From assembly GCA_023256455.1 (NCBI GenBank), contig JAGDXN010000083.1, positions 1 to 13,644 on the forward strand: a stretch of 13,644 nt of DNA. Direction: 5' to 3'. Numbering within the stretch: position 1 is the first letter of the stretch; the number at the start of each line of letters is the position of its first letter. Made by a program: the position numbers and the translations under genes. Source of the stretch: Cuniculiplasma sp. GTDB taxonomy: Archaea; Thermoplasmatota; Thermoplasmata; Thermoplasmatales; Thermoplasmataceae. Positions 7,976 through 13,644 of the stretch are shown piece by piece. The notes below the pieces were generated by a model that saw nothing but the letters and a program-made list of their open reading frames with translations, did no database searches and had not been told where the DNA came from.

Positions 7976-7985
7976 CATATAATAT
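7976..7985 (-). promoter_or_regulatory. TATA-like box of the sfsA-cutA unit
   Basis: The minus strand reads ATATTATATG here. A start about 25 nt downstream (near 7955) would give a leader of about 40 nt to the sfsA ATG at 7913. The box overlaps the first codons of the longer sfsA reading frame, which argues against that longer frame being translated. Confidence 0.35.
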
Positions 7986-8140
7986 TAGCATATTTCACAC
8001 GGACAAAATATTCTGGAATTGGAAAAGCAGGATTATTAAAAGAGAACAAAACAATTCAAAATCAATTTTCAATTTCATTAAATTTCCTTAAATAAAAGGG
8101 ATTTATTGAAAATTATTTCTGAAAAGTTATTTTACTCTTA

Positions 8141-8173
8141 TTCCAAATATTTTTTGGAAAATCCATACATGGA
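8141..8173. repeat. Two adjacent inverted repeats in the sfsA / CBS-gene intergenic region
   Basis: A perfect 7-bp inverted repeat, TTCCAAA/TTTGGAA (8141-8147 with 8153-8159, 5-nt spacer), is followed by a second one, TCCAT/ATGGA (8162-8166 with 8169-8173). Both share a TCCA...TGGA core, and their centres are about 17 bp apart. They lie about 30-60 bp upstream of the TATA box of the CBS gene, a normal place for an archaeal activator or repressor site. The remaining intergenic DNA (7992-8230, about 240 bp) is AT-rich, and no further gene is visible in it. Confidence 0.35.
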
Positions 8174-8201
8174 AAAATGGTCAAAATAAATGAGGGCATA
8201 C

Positions 8202-8209
8202 AATTATAT
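8202..8209 (+). promoter_or_regulatory. TATA box of the CBS-glyS transcript
   Basis: AATTATAT is centred about 26 nt upstream of the ATG at 8231, so transcription should begin at or within a base or two of that ATG. This gives a leaderless mRNA and decides the start of the CBS gene. Confidence 0.5.
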
Positions 8210-8230
8210 CGCTTCATATATTTTCTATAT

Positions 8231-9079
8231 ATGGATACAGTAGATTCCATAATGACTGTTGACCCCATAACATTTAAAATTCCAAACAATGTTTCAGAAC
8301 TTGTTGCAACCTTAATAAAATATAAGATAACAGGAATGCCTGTAGTAGATGGAAATGGAAGATATGCAGGAATTGTAACCAGAAGGGATGTTTTTGCCAG
8401 ACCAGAGGAGACCCAGGCAGCCCTCATAGTGAGGAAACAAAATTCAGTGACGGCAGACACATCCATAATGGATGCTGCCCGTTTGATGGCAAACGAGAGA
8501 AGGAGACATCTTGCAGTAACTGACAGTGATGGGAAGGTTGTTGGAATACTGACCCCTCAGGATTTTTTAAAAATTGTAGAGAGGGAATATGGAAACATTC
8601 TGGTAAAAAATGTTATGAAAAGCAAATCTTTCCCAATCTGGGAAATGACACCCCTGCCTGTCGTTTACAGATCAATGCGATTAACCGGGGTATTTACATA
8701 TCCTGTAACAGATTCACAGGGTAATTTCAAAGGACTTGTGACAGACAGAGATCTTTTTGATAAAATTCAATTAGGTACAATAAGATCGGATGGGTCTCAG
8801 ACACTGGATGAGGATGACCCATGGTCATGGGATGGCGTGAGAAATGTGGTTTCCTATTTTATCGAGAAGAATCATATTAAGATACCTGAGGAACCCGTAA
8901 AGTCCATAACCATATACAATCCTGTAATTGCAAGTTACAATGAAAAGCTGTCCTTTGCCGCAAGAAGGATGAGGGATGGGAATTTCAACCAGTTGCCAGT
9001 GACATCAAACAGAAACGGACTTGAGGGTATCCTTCTTGATCTTGACATAATGTCAGTCTTTGGAGATAATGTAAAATAA
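8231..9079 (+). CDS. Four-CBS-domain protein (probable adenosyl-ligand sensor)
   Basis: CBS domains pair into modules that bind AMP, ATP, SAM or similar ligands and act as energy or metabolite sensors. The 282 residues are essentially four CBS repeats: about 1-58 (DSIMTVDPITFKIP...GIVTRRDVF), 62-120 (SVTADTSIMDAARLM...GILTPQDFL), 125-185 (VMKSKSFPI...GLVTDRDLF) and 225-282 (ITIYNPVIASYNEKLSFAA...GILLDLDIM). No enzyme, DNA-binding or membrane domain accompanies them. An acidic linker, TLDEDDPW, sits between repeats 3 and 4. The ATG at 8231 is preferred over one at 8177 because it begins right at the first CBS repeat and lies the standard distance from a TATA box; the extra 18 residues of the longer frame do not look like a domain. 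glyS follows 31 nt downstream on the same strand, suggesting cotranscription. Ligand and partner are unknown. Confidence 0.88.
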   Translation: MDTVDSIMTVDPITFKIPNNVSELVATLIKYKITGMPVVDGNGRYAGIVTRRDVFARPEETQAALIVRKQNSVTADTSIMDAARLMANERRRHLAVTDSDGKVVGILTPQDFLKIVEREYGNILVKNVMKSKSFPIWEMTPLPVVYRSMRLTGVFTYPVTDSQGNFKGLVTDRDLFDKIQLGTIRSDGSQTLDEDDPWSWDGVRNVVSYFIEKNHIKIPEEPVKSITIYNPVIASYNEKLSFAARRMRDGNFNQLPVTSNRNGLEGILLDLDIMSVFGDNVK

Positions 9080-9110
9080 GGTGTAAAACATCCACATCCA
9101 AGGATAAAAA

Positions 9111-10580
9111 ATGGGCGAACTTGAAAATATAATGGAATTATCAAAGAGAAGAGGTTTTTTCTGGCCATCATTTTCAATATATGGGGGTGTGGCGGGTTTA
9201 AACGATTATGGCCCCCTTGGTTCTGTATTGAAGGATAGGGTATATGGGGAATGGAAAAGCCTTTATGCATCCATCGGTGGAATAGAGATCGACACACCTT
9301 CAGTAACTCCAGAATCCGTGCTCAAGGCATCAGGCCATGTGGATCGATTTATAGATCTTGCCACTGCCTGCAATACCTGCAAGAACAAGTTCAAGGTTGA
9401 AAGCCTCCTCTCCGATAAGGGTGTGGATATGGTACCATCCGGGGTGGAAGAGGCATGGAAAATTATGAAAGAACTCTCAGTAAAGTGTCCCAGATGTGGG
9501 GGTGAACTGGGAGAGCCCTTTGAGTTTCATCTGATGTTTCCCATCGATTCCAATGGGGAAAGATTCTATTTGAGACCGGAAACTGCACAGGGTATATTTG
9601 TAAATTTTAAACTGTTGCTAAACTTTAACAGGGGAAAGCTTCCCATGATAGTTTACCAGCAGGGAAAGGGGTACAGAAATGAAATATCTCCAAGGCAGGG
9701 CCTTATAAGGCAGAAAGAGTTCAATATGGGTGAGGTCGAGGTATTTCTTGATCCTGCAGTAAATGGTTATTTCAAGCCAGAATCGAGGGAAGAAATGTAC
9801 CTTCTTGACAGGGATGGCAGGGAACACCACATTAGTCTACCAGAGGCAGTTAATAAAAACATAATATTATCTCAAGATCATGCCTATTTTCTTGAGAAAA
9901 CGATGGAATTTGCCCTCAGGATAGGAATTGACAGCAAAAGATTGAGGTTCAGGCAGCACAGGAAGGATGAGCTTGCACACTATTCCAGAGACTGCTGGGA
10001 CCTTGAATTCCTTATGGATGGTTCATGGGTTGAAATAACTGGCATATCTGACAGAGGGACATTTGACCTTGGAAACCACCAGAAGTTTTCAGGGGAGAAT
10101 CTGGCATTTGAAGGGGAGAATCTTGCAAGGGTGATCGAACCCGCCTCCGGGATAGACAGGATGGTCATGGCAATTTTAATATCATCATACAGTAAAAGGG
10201 AAAACGGCTATGTGGATCTCAAACTTCTTAAAAATATGGCTCCTTACCCTGTGGCAGTCCTGCCACTTCAGAAAAAGGATGGGTTGTCAGAAAAGGCAAG
10301 GGAAATATTCAATGAGATTAAAAAAATTGAGCCAATGGCCTATTATGATGAAAGCGGCACCATAGGAAGAAGGTATGCAAGGCAGGATGAAATAGGCACG
10401 CCATATTGCATCACCATTGACTATGAAACACTGGAAAGGGACGTCGTCACGGTCAGGGAAAGGGATTCCATGGAGCAGGTAAAAGACATACCTTACAGGG
10501 ATTTGCTCACCCACAGGCCTTTCATTTCAAATCCAATTTTGAAAGGTTTTGGAAGTGTAAAAAATTCAACAAAAAATTAA
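9111..10580 (+). CDS. glyS: Glycyl-tRNA synthetase, archaeal/eukaryotic type
   Basis: This class II synthetase charges tRNA-Gly with glycine. The N-terminus has the GlyRS block RRGFFWPSFSIYGGVAGLNDYGPLG (residues 13-37, quoted in parts: RRGFFWPS, SIYGGVAG, NDYGPLG). A zinc site is formed by Cys87/Cys90 and Cys126/Cys129 (CNTC and CPRC). RPETAQGIF is at 155-163, motif 2 (GYRNEISPRQGLIRQKEF) at 187-204, and motif 3 (IEPASGIDRMV) at 342-352. The C-terminal anticodon-binding domain spans about 378-475 (APYPVAVLPL, DESGTIGRRYARQDEIGTP). It has 489 residues, at the short end for archaeal GlyRS, mainly from smaller insertions. The start has AAGGAT (9100-9105) five bases upstream and follows the CBS gene by 31 nt. 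As the sole GlyRS here it should be essential. It ends 10 nt from the convergent peroxiredoxin gene. Confidence 0.96.
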   Translation: MGELENIMELSKRRGFFWPSFSIYGGVAGLNDYGPLGSVLKDRVYGEWKSLYASIGGIEIDTPSVTPESVLKASGHVDRFIDLATACNTCKNKFKVESLLSDKGVDMVPSGVEEAWKIMKELSVKCPRCGGELGEPFEFHLMFPIDSNGERFYLRPETAQGIFVNFKLLLNFNRGKLPMIVYQQGKGYRNEISPRQGLIRQKEFNMGEVEVFLDPAVNGYFKPESREEMYLLDRDGREHHISLPEAVNKNIILSQDHAYFLEKTMEFALRIGIDSKRLRFRQHRKDELAHYSRDCWDLEFLMDGSWVEITGISDRGTFDLGNHQKFSGENLAFEGENLARVIEPASGIDRMVMAILISSYSKRENGYVDLKLLKNMAPYPVAVLPLQKKDGLSEKAREIFNEIKKIEPMAYYDESGTIGRRYARQDEIGTPYCITIDYETLERDVVTVRERDSMEQVKDIPYRDLLTHRPFISNPILKGFGSVKNSTKN

Positions 10581-10590
10581 TTTCTAATGT

Positions 10591-11103
10591 TTATAAGAAA
10601 TAGTTTCTACTAACTATCTTCAAAACGTTCTTTCTGGTTTCCACTTCTCTCAGTTTAAGAAGTGCGCCCTTTGCTTCAATGGGGTGCTGTCTGAAGTGAA
10701 TCTGGGAGGAGTAAACATATCTTATTATGCCATCAGTATCAATGATATATGTTACTCTCTGGTTAAGATACTGTAGACTTCTTGCCTTAACCTTGTAGAG
10801 TGACCAGATCACTTCTCTCTCGTCTGAAATGAGATGGAAGGGAAGGTTTCTTCTTTTCTTAAATTCTGCGTGGCTTTTTACTGAATCCACACTGATGCCA
10901 AAAACAGTAGCATCAAGAACCTTAAAATCATCGAATTCATCCCTGAATTCGCAAGCCTCCCTCTTACATCCGAAGGAATCGTCCTTTGGATAAAAGTACA
11001 GGACTATGTTGTTTCTGCCAATATAGTCTTTGAGATTTATTTTCTCTCCAGTTTCAATAAATGCTGTAAATAAAGGAGCTACAGTTCCCTCTTCCAATAC
11101 CAT
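10591..11103 (-). CDS. Peroxiredoxin, Bcp/PrxQ type (paralogue 1)
   Basis: This is a thiol peroxidase that reduces hydrogen peroxide and organic peroxides. The thioredoxin-like fold carries the peroxidatic motif P39-x3-S43-x2-C46 (YPKDDSFGC). The second Cys is five residues on (Cys51, REAC), as in PrxQ-type atypical two-Cys enzymes, and the Arg in QRVTYIID is present. Most Bcp proteins have Pro just before the Gly-Cys; here it is Phe44. At 170 residues it carries an extra basic tail (VETRKNVLKIVSRNYFL) absent from the paralogue upstream. An AT-rich box (RC of AATAAAAT, 11127-11134) lies about 27 nt before the ATG, suggesting leaderless transcription separate from the other paralogue. The electron donor is not encoded nearby. 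Confidence 0.92.
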   Translation of the reverse strand: MVLEEGTVAPLFTAFIETGEKINLKDYIGRNNIVLYFYPKDDSFGCKREACEFRDEFDDFKVLDATVFGISVDSVKSHAEFKKRRNLPFHLISDEREVIWSLYKVKARSLQYLNQRVTYIIDTDGIIRYVYSSQIHFRQHPIEAKGALLKLREVETRKNVLKIVSRNYFL

Positions 11104-11126
11104 AATTATAATATGAAAAAATAGTC

Positions 11127-11134
11127 AATAAAAT
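11127..11134 (-). promoter_or_regulatory. TATA-like box of peroxiredoxin paralogue 1
   Basis: The minus strand reads ATTTTATT, centred about 27 nt before the ATG at 11103, which predicts a leaderless mRNA. The rest of the 123-nt spacer to the upstream paralogue (11104-11226) is strongly AT-rich and shows no gene. Confidence 0.4.
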
Positions 11135-11226
11135 CTAATCAGAAATTTTTTTACAAATTAAAATTAATAATAGGAATAATTATATATCAAACTTTTAAAA
11201 ATATGTTAAATAAATATTATACCCAA

Positions 11227-11688
11227 TTAACTGGAATTCTCTATTTTTTTCAGGGCTTCTTTGGCAATCTCAGGATGTTTCATATAATTTAGCTGTGAAT
11301 TGTATACCTCCACAATCCTTCCATTCTTATCAATAACATATGTGACTCTCTCCCCTCCTATTATGCCGGTTTTAACGTCATAAAGCCTGTAAATTTCCCC
11401 TTTCCTGTCGGAGATAATCGCAAATGGAAGTTTTCTCTCCTCCTTAAATCTCTTATGGGATTCAACCGATCCCCTGTTTACGCCAATTATTACTGCGTCA
11501 AGTTCCTGGAAATCCTGGAATTCGTCCCTGAATTTGCAGGCCTCCTTTGTGCATCCCGGGGAATTATCCTTTGGATAAAAATAGAGCACAATATTGTTTT
11601 TACCAAGATAATTTTCAAGATTCAGTTCCTTTCCCTCATCATCCGTTCCCTTGAAGGATGGGGCTGCATCACCTACCTTTAATGTCAT
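11227..11688 (-). CDS. bcp: Peroxiredoxin, Bcp/PrxQ type (paralogue 2)
   Basis: This is a peroxide-reducing thiol peroxidase. Its 153 residues match Bcp/PrxQ over the full length: KVGDAAPSFKGTDDEG, the canonical active site YPKDNSPGCTKEAC (38-51) with peroxidatic Cys46 and probable resolving Cys51, and GERVTYVIDKNG with the conserved Arg. It is the more typical of the two adjacent paralogues: the Pro-Gly-Cys is intact and there is no C-terminal tail. Both copies share the block NNIVLYFYPKD and the FRDEF helix, pointing to an old tandem duplication. A TATA-like box 25 nt upstream predicts a leaderless mRNA. Two peroxide-removing enzymes fit an aerobic, possibly iron-rich habitat, but that is inference. 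Confidence 0.94.
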   Translation of the reverse strand: MTLKVGDAAPSFKGTDDEGKELNLENYLGKNNIVLYFYPKDNSPGCTKEACKFRDEFQDFQELDAVIIGVNRGSVESHKRFKEERKLPFAIISDRKGEIYRLYDVKTGIIGGERVTYVIDKNGRIVEVYNSQLNYMKHPEIAKEALKKIENSS

Positions 11689-11708
11689 GTTTATGCATCT
11701 TTAATACA

Positions 11709-11716
11709 TTATTAAA
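11709..11716 (-). promoter_or_regulatory. TATA-like box of peroxiredoxin paralogue 2
   Basis: The minus strand reads CC followed by TTTAATAA. The box is centred 25 nt before the ATG at 11688, the standard archaeal spacing for a leaderless start. Confidence 0.45.
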
Positions 11717-11806
11717 GGATTGTGAAAAATTATGGAAACTTTCATTCTTATCAATATAAATAGAAAATTTTTTTTCTATTTTCGCACTCTGTTCATATTT
11801 CATAAG

Positions 11807-11814
11807 ATTAAAAT
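11807..11814 (+). promoter_or_regulatory. Probable TATA box of the 5S rRNA gene
   Basis: ATTAAAAT is centred about 25 nt before the predicted 5S 5' end (11836). Because this gene is not part of a 16S-23S operon it needs its own promoter. The box departs from the strongest consensus, so the assignment rests mainly on spacing. Confidence 0.38.
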
Positions 11815-11835
11815 AGAGTTAATTAATCTCCTATT

Positions 11836-11954
11836 GCGACGGCCATAGTGGCGAGGTAACACCCGGTCTCATTCCGAACCCGACGGTAAAGCTCGTTACG
11901 TTTCAAGTTCGTACTGTGTTCCGCGAGGGCACGGGAACCTTGGATCGCTGTCGC
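11836..11954 (+). rRNA. rrf: 5S ribosomal RNA, free-standing
   Basis: The sequence carries the universal 5S blocks: GGTAACACCCGGTCTCATTC, CCGAACCCG, AAGCTCGTTACG, GTACTGTGTTCC and CGAGGGCACGGGAACC. The ends close helix I: GCGACGGC (11836-11843) pairs over eight positions with GCTGTCGC (11947-11954), including one G-U pair. This fixes both ends to within a base or two and gives about 119 nt. It is followed at once by a T run. No 16S, 23S or tRNA gene is adjacent. Unlinked rRNA genes are known in Thermoplasma and relatives, so this supports the taxonomic placement. Confidence 0.96.
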
Positions 11955-11979
11955 TTTTTCAAATTGTTTCGTTATTTTT
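11955..11979 (+). terminator. Oligo-T terminator of 5S rRNA
   Basis: T5 (11955-11959) directly follows helix I and a second T5 (11975-11979) lies 15 nt on. Archaeal RNA polymerase terminates at such T tracts without a hairpin. The remaining DNA to the next TATA box is AT-rich and featureless. Confidence 0.55.
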
Positions 11980-12022
11980 CTTATACAGTTTTCCATTATG
12001 CACTTTAGGGCTGAATTGTAAA

Positions 12023-12031
12023 TTTTATATA
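12023..12031 (+). promoter_or_regulatory. TATA box of the glycosyltransferase gene
   Basis: TTTTATATA is a near-consensus archaeal box. Transcription should start about 12050-12053, leaving a leader of about 15 nt before the ATG at 12067. Confidence 0.5.
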
Positions 12032-12066
12032 TGGGATTAATTCTACGGTAAAAGGATTGTTGTCTC

Positions 12067-12726
12067 ATGGATATCAGCATTGTCATTCCCACAATGAACG
12101 AGGAGAGGACCATAGGTCAGGTTATAGACTCTCTCAAATATCTTGATCCCCTTGAGATAATTGTTGTTGATACGGATTCAAAGGATAAAACTAGAGATAT
12201 TGCAAAAGAAAGGGGTGCAATTGTTATTGAAGAGCCAAGAAGAGGCTACGGGGTTGCATATAAAACGGGAATAGGAAGGGCAAGAGGGTCTATCATAGCA
12301 TGCCTTGATGGAGATGGAACCTATCCTGCGGAAATTATCAGACCCCTTATCGATATTCTCGAAATAAATAAGGTCGATTTCATATCATGTGACAGGATGA
12401 CCCTCAGGTCACAGAATTCTTACACAAATCTCCATCTTATTGGGAACAAAATACTGAATATAACCATATCAACCCTCTATGGTTACCGTCTATTTGATTC
12501 CCAGAGCGGTATGTGGGTATTCAGAAGATCGGTATATGAAAAGATGAGCAACCTCAGCGACGGTATGTCCTTTTCCCAGGATATAAAAATTGAAGCCTTC
12601 AGACACGGCACACTCATAGAGGTGCCCATAAGATATGGAGTCAGAATAACAAAACCAAAGCTCAACACATGGAGGGATGGTTTTTCCAATCTTTTCGAAC
12701 TTTTCGTTAAATATGTGCGAAAATAA
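12067..12726 (+). CDS. Family 2 glycosyltransferase, soluble, DPM1/GtrB-like catalytic domain
   Basis: This GT-A enzyme probably moves a sugar from a nucleotide donor to a lipid or glycan acceptor at the inner face of the membrane. The N-terminus shows the GT2 pattern ISIVIPTMNEERTIGQVI, then IIVVDTDSKDKT, the RRGYGVAYKTGIGRARG segment typical of dolichyl-phosphate sugar synthases, and the metal/nucleotide motif DGD at residues 81-83 (ACLDGDGTYPAE). DSQSGMWVFRR (about 143-153) fills the place of the family's D..SGFR motif. The 219 residues include only the catalytic domain, with no transmembrane helix, so it resembles soluble DPM1-type enzymes. Likely roles are polyprenyl-phosphate sugar synthesis for N-glycans or surface glycolipids, but donor and acceptor cannot be read from sequence. 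It stands alone between 5S rRNA and the PAC2-like gene. Confidence 0.87.
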   Translation: MDISIVIPTMNEERTIGQVIDSLKYLDPLEIIVVDTDSKDKTRDIAKERGAIVIEEPRRGYGVAYKTGIGRARGSIIACLDGDGTYPAEIIRPLIDILEINKVDFISCDRMTLRSQNSYTNLHLIGNKILNITISTLYGYRLFDSQSGMWVFRRSVYEKMSNLSDGMSFSQDIKIEAFRHGTLIEVPIRYGVRITKPKLNTWRDGFSNLFELFVKYVRK

Positions 12727-12779
12727 TTGTTATTCGTAAAAAATCATTCATGTGTATTTTAGTATTTATTTTCCAAAGA

Positions 12780-12789
12780 TTAAAATATA
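12780..12789 (+). promoter_or_regulatory. TATA box of the PAC2-like gene
   Basis: TTAAAATATA is centred about 30 nt before the ATG at 12815, placing the transcription start near 12811 for an almost leaderless mRNA. This supports 12815 as the start and argues against the GTG at 12752, which would lie upstream of the promoter. Confidence 0.45.
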
Positions 12790-12814
12790 CATATTCACTA
12801 AACTGTATGGTAAC

Positions 12815-13534
12815 ATGTTATCAAACGATGAAGTTGACATAATTATAAGGGAAAAGATAGCCTTCAAAAATCCAGTGATAATTGGAGGATTCATAGGGCA
12901 GACACCTCTTGGTGTAACAACATCCAGCTACATTGTGGAAAGTATGGGCATGCATGAAGTGGCAATGGTCAAATCCCATCATATTCCACCAGTAACCGTT
13001 TTCGTGGGGGGAAAAATGAGAAACCCTTTCAGAATATATTCCAATTCAGACGGTTCTGTAATGGTGATTCAGGCTGAGGTACCCGTGGATGACGAAGGCC
13101 TGTATACCATATCAGAGGCACTTTTCAAATGGATAAAACAGTTCAAGCCAAAAGAGTGGCATCATGCATCGGTATACAGTAGTGCAAGATCGGACGGAAT
13201 GCCCACAAATTATTACTCAATTGAAGAAGTCAAGGCGGTATTGAATGGCAAAGACCCACATTACGTAACAGACTATAATCCAGAAGAGCTAAAAGAGAAA
13301 CACGAAGAATTAATCCACACAATTGAAGCGTATAAAAAAGAGCATAAGACGAATGTAAATCCAGAGATTGTAGAGGTCTATGAGGGCCCGTTCGAATACA
13401 AAGAAAGCATTAAGAGTGGAGGGTATTTCTATACAAAATACGTGAAAGAAGAAGGAAAAGTTGTAAAAAAATCTAATGGATGGTGGTATCTTCCAGACGG
13501 AAGACGCAAAAAGGAGATTTTTAAGGGGAGGTAA
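12815..13534 (+). CDS. Chimeric protein: truncated PAC2-family N-terminus plus unrelated C-terminus
   Basis: Residues 1 to about 114 look like an archaeal PAC2 (proteasome-assembly-chaperone-like) protein: NPVIIGGFIGQTPLGVTTSS, an HEVAMVKSHHIPPVTVFVGG strand region, IQAEVPVDDEGLYTISEALFKWIKQFKPKE. A PAC2 protein should continue with a hydrophobic strand ending in Gly and later a GISG-like loop. Instead, after KPKE (about 13152) the protein becomes hydrophilic, with a charged coiled-coil-like stretch (PEELKEKHEELIHTIEAYKKEH, about 156-177, quoted as PEELKEKHEELI and EAYKKEH) and a basic aromatic tail (GGYFYTKYVKEEGKV, NGWWYLPDGRRKK). I do not recognise this tail. CpG rises from 6 in the first 343 nt to 13 in the last 378 nt by hand count. 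The ATG at 12815 is chosen over the GTG at 12752 because of the TATA box at 12780. The gene is probably the product of insertion or recombination, and a working PAC2 fold is unlikely. Confidence 0.7.
   Translation: MLSNDEVDIIIREKIAFKNPVIIGGFIGQTPLGVTTSSYIVESMGMHEVAMVKSHHIPPVTVFVGGKMRNPFRIYSNSDGSVMVIQAEVPVDDEGLYTISEALFKWIKQFKPKEWHHASVYSSARSDGMPTNYYSIEEVKAVLNGKDPHYVTDYNPEELKEKHEELIHTIEAYKKEHKTNVNPEIVEVYEGPFEYKESIKSGGYFYTKYVKEEGKVVKKSNGWWYLPDGRRKKEIFKGR
13525..13532 (+). promoter_or_regulatory. Strong Shine-Dalgarno deciding the start of the right-edge gene
   Basis: GGGGAGGT ends five bases before the ATG at 13538 and overlaps the end of the chimeric gene. It is among the strongest ribosome binding sites in the window and ties translation of the next gene to its neighbour. 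Confidence 0.55.
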
Positions 13535-13537
13535 AAA

Positions 13538-13644
13538 ATGGAAAAGGATAAAAAGTTGACTAAAATTGCGGATGAAGTATTGGCAATGCTAAATAGGAAA
13601 AAAATCTCTTATTCTGACAAAATACAGATTTTATCGGCGGTTTT
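13538..13644 (+). CDS. 5' part of an unidentified gene running off the window
   Basis: Thirty-five codons are visible, beginning MEKDKKLTKIADEVLAMLNR and continuing KKISYSDKIQILSAV, open to the last base. The start follows the stop of the chimeric gene by 3 nt and has GGGGAGGT five bases upstream. The visible part is charged and predicted helical, with two amphipathic segments. I do not recognise the family; such short helical openings are common in small plasmid or virus proteins, but that is only an impression. Its link with the foreign-looking tail of the preceding gene suggests both belong to the same incoming segment. Confidence 0.6.
   Translation, partial: MEKDKKLTKIADEVLAMLNRKKISYSDKIQILSAV

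Noticed and set aside
7914..7991. N-terminal extension of sfsA to an ATG at 7991
   Set aside because: The added 26 residues match nothing in the family, the shorter form has the usual SfsA length, and the longer start overlaps a TATA-like box.
11823..12113. Open frame of 96 codons on the minus strand across the 5S region
   Set aside because: It covers the whole 5S rRNA in antisense; the RNA gene is certain from conserved blocks and the closing helix, and the peptide has no recognisable pattern.
12752..12814. N-terminal extension of the PAC2-like gene to a GTG at 12752
   Set aside because: The added 21 residues are random-looking Lys/Ile/Tyr-rich sequence and lie across the TATA box at 12780.
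13380..13405. GTTCGAAT motif resembling a tRNA T-loop, possibly an att site from a tRNA gene
   Set aside because: The flanking bases cannot form a T-stem (GGCCC on one side, ACAAAG on the other) and no acceptor or anticodon stem is found; it is in an open coding frame.
1..13644. CRISPR array, tRNA gene or toxin-antitoxin pair
   Set aside because: No regularly spaced direct repeats, no cloverleaf-forming sequence, and no small gene pair with recognisable toxin or antitoxin features was found by eye on either strand.

Overview
This window reads as chromosomal DNA of an AT-rich archaeon, most likely a member of the Thermoplasmatales. The genus cannot be fixed from the sequence alone. The evidence is an archaeal-type glycyl-tRNA synthetase, a geranylgeranyl-reductase flavoprotein of ether-lipid metabolism, a 5S rRNA gene standing alone without 16S or 23S, heavy use of AGG/AGA (Arg) and ATA (Ile) codons, and several genes whose start codon lies about 25-45 nt downstream of a TATA-like box, as expected for leaderless or very short-leader transcripts.

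Layout. (1) 1-1158: a decayed IS110-family insertion sequence. The transposase is broken by two in-frame stops, a frameshift and an internal deletion, and it is preceded by a hairpin-rich non-coding stretch where this family encodes its bridge RNA. (2) 1159-5369: a promoter, a 27-codon upstream ORF, and carA-carB, the two subunits of carbamoyl-phosphate synthase; carB lacks a recognisable C-terminal regulatory domain. (3) 5370-6815, minus strand: a geranylgeranyl-reductase-family gene that meets carB tail to tail with no spacer. (4) 6892-7913, minus strand: an sfsA-cutA pair. (5) 8231-10580, plus strand: a four-CBS-domain protein followed by glycyl-tRNA synthetase. (6) 10591-11688, minus strand: two Bcp-type peroxiredoxin paralogues, each with its own TATA-like box. 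(7) 11836-11954: 5S rRNA. (8) 12067-12726: a soluble family 2 glycosyltransferase. (9) 12815-13644: a gene that begins as a PAC2-family protein but changes to an unrelated C-terminal module near 13155, followed by the start of a further gene with a strong Shine-Dalgarno.

Most of the window is housekeeping: carbamoyl phosphate for arginine and pyrimidines, membrane-lipid saturation, metal and peroxide handling, and translation. The two ends are the accessory parts. The left end holds the IS110 relic. The right end looks like the edge of an integrated or recombined segment: CpG frequency doubles by hand count, a conserved fold is cut short, and the downstream gene uses a different translation signal. 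Whatever lies beyond base 13644 is the most likely place for something new.
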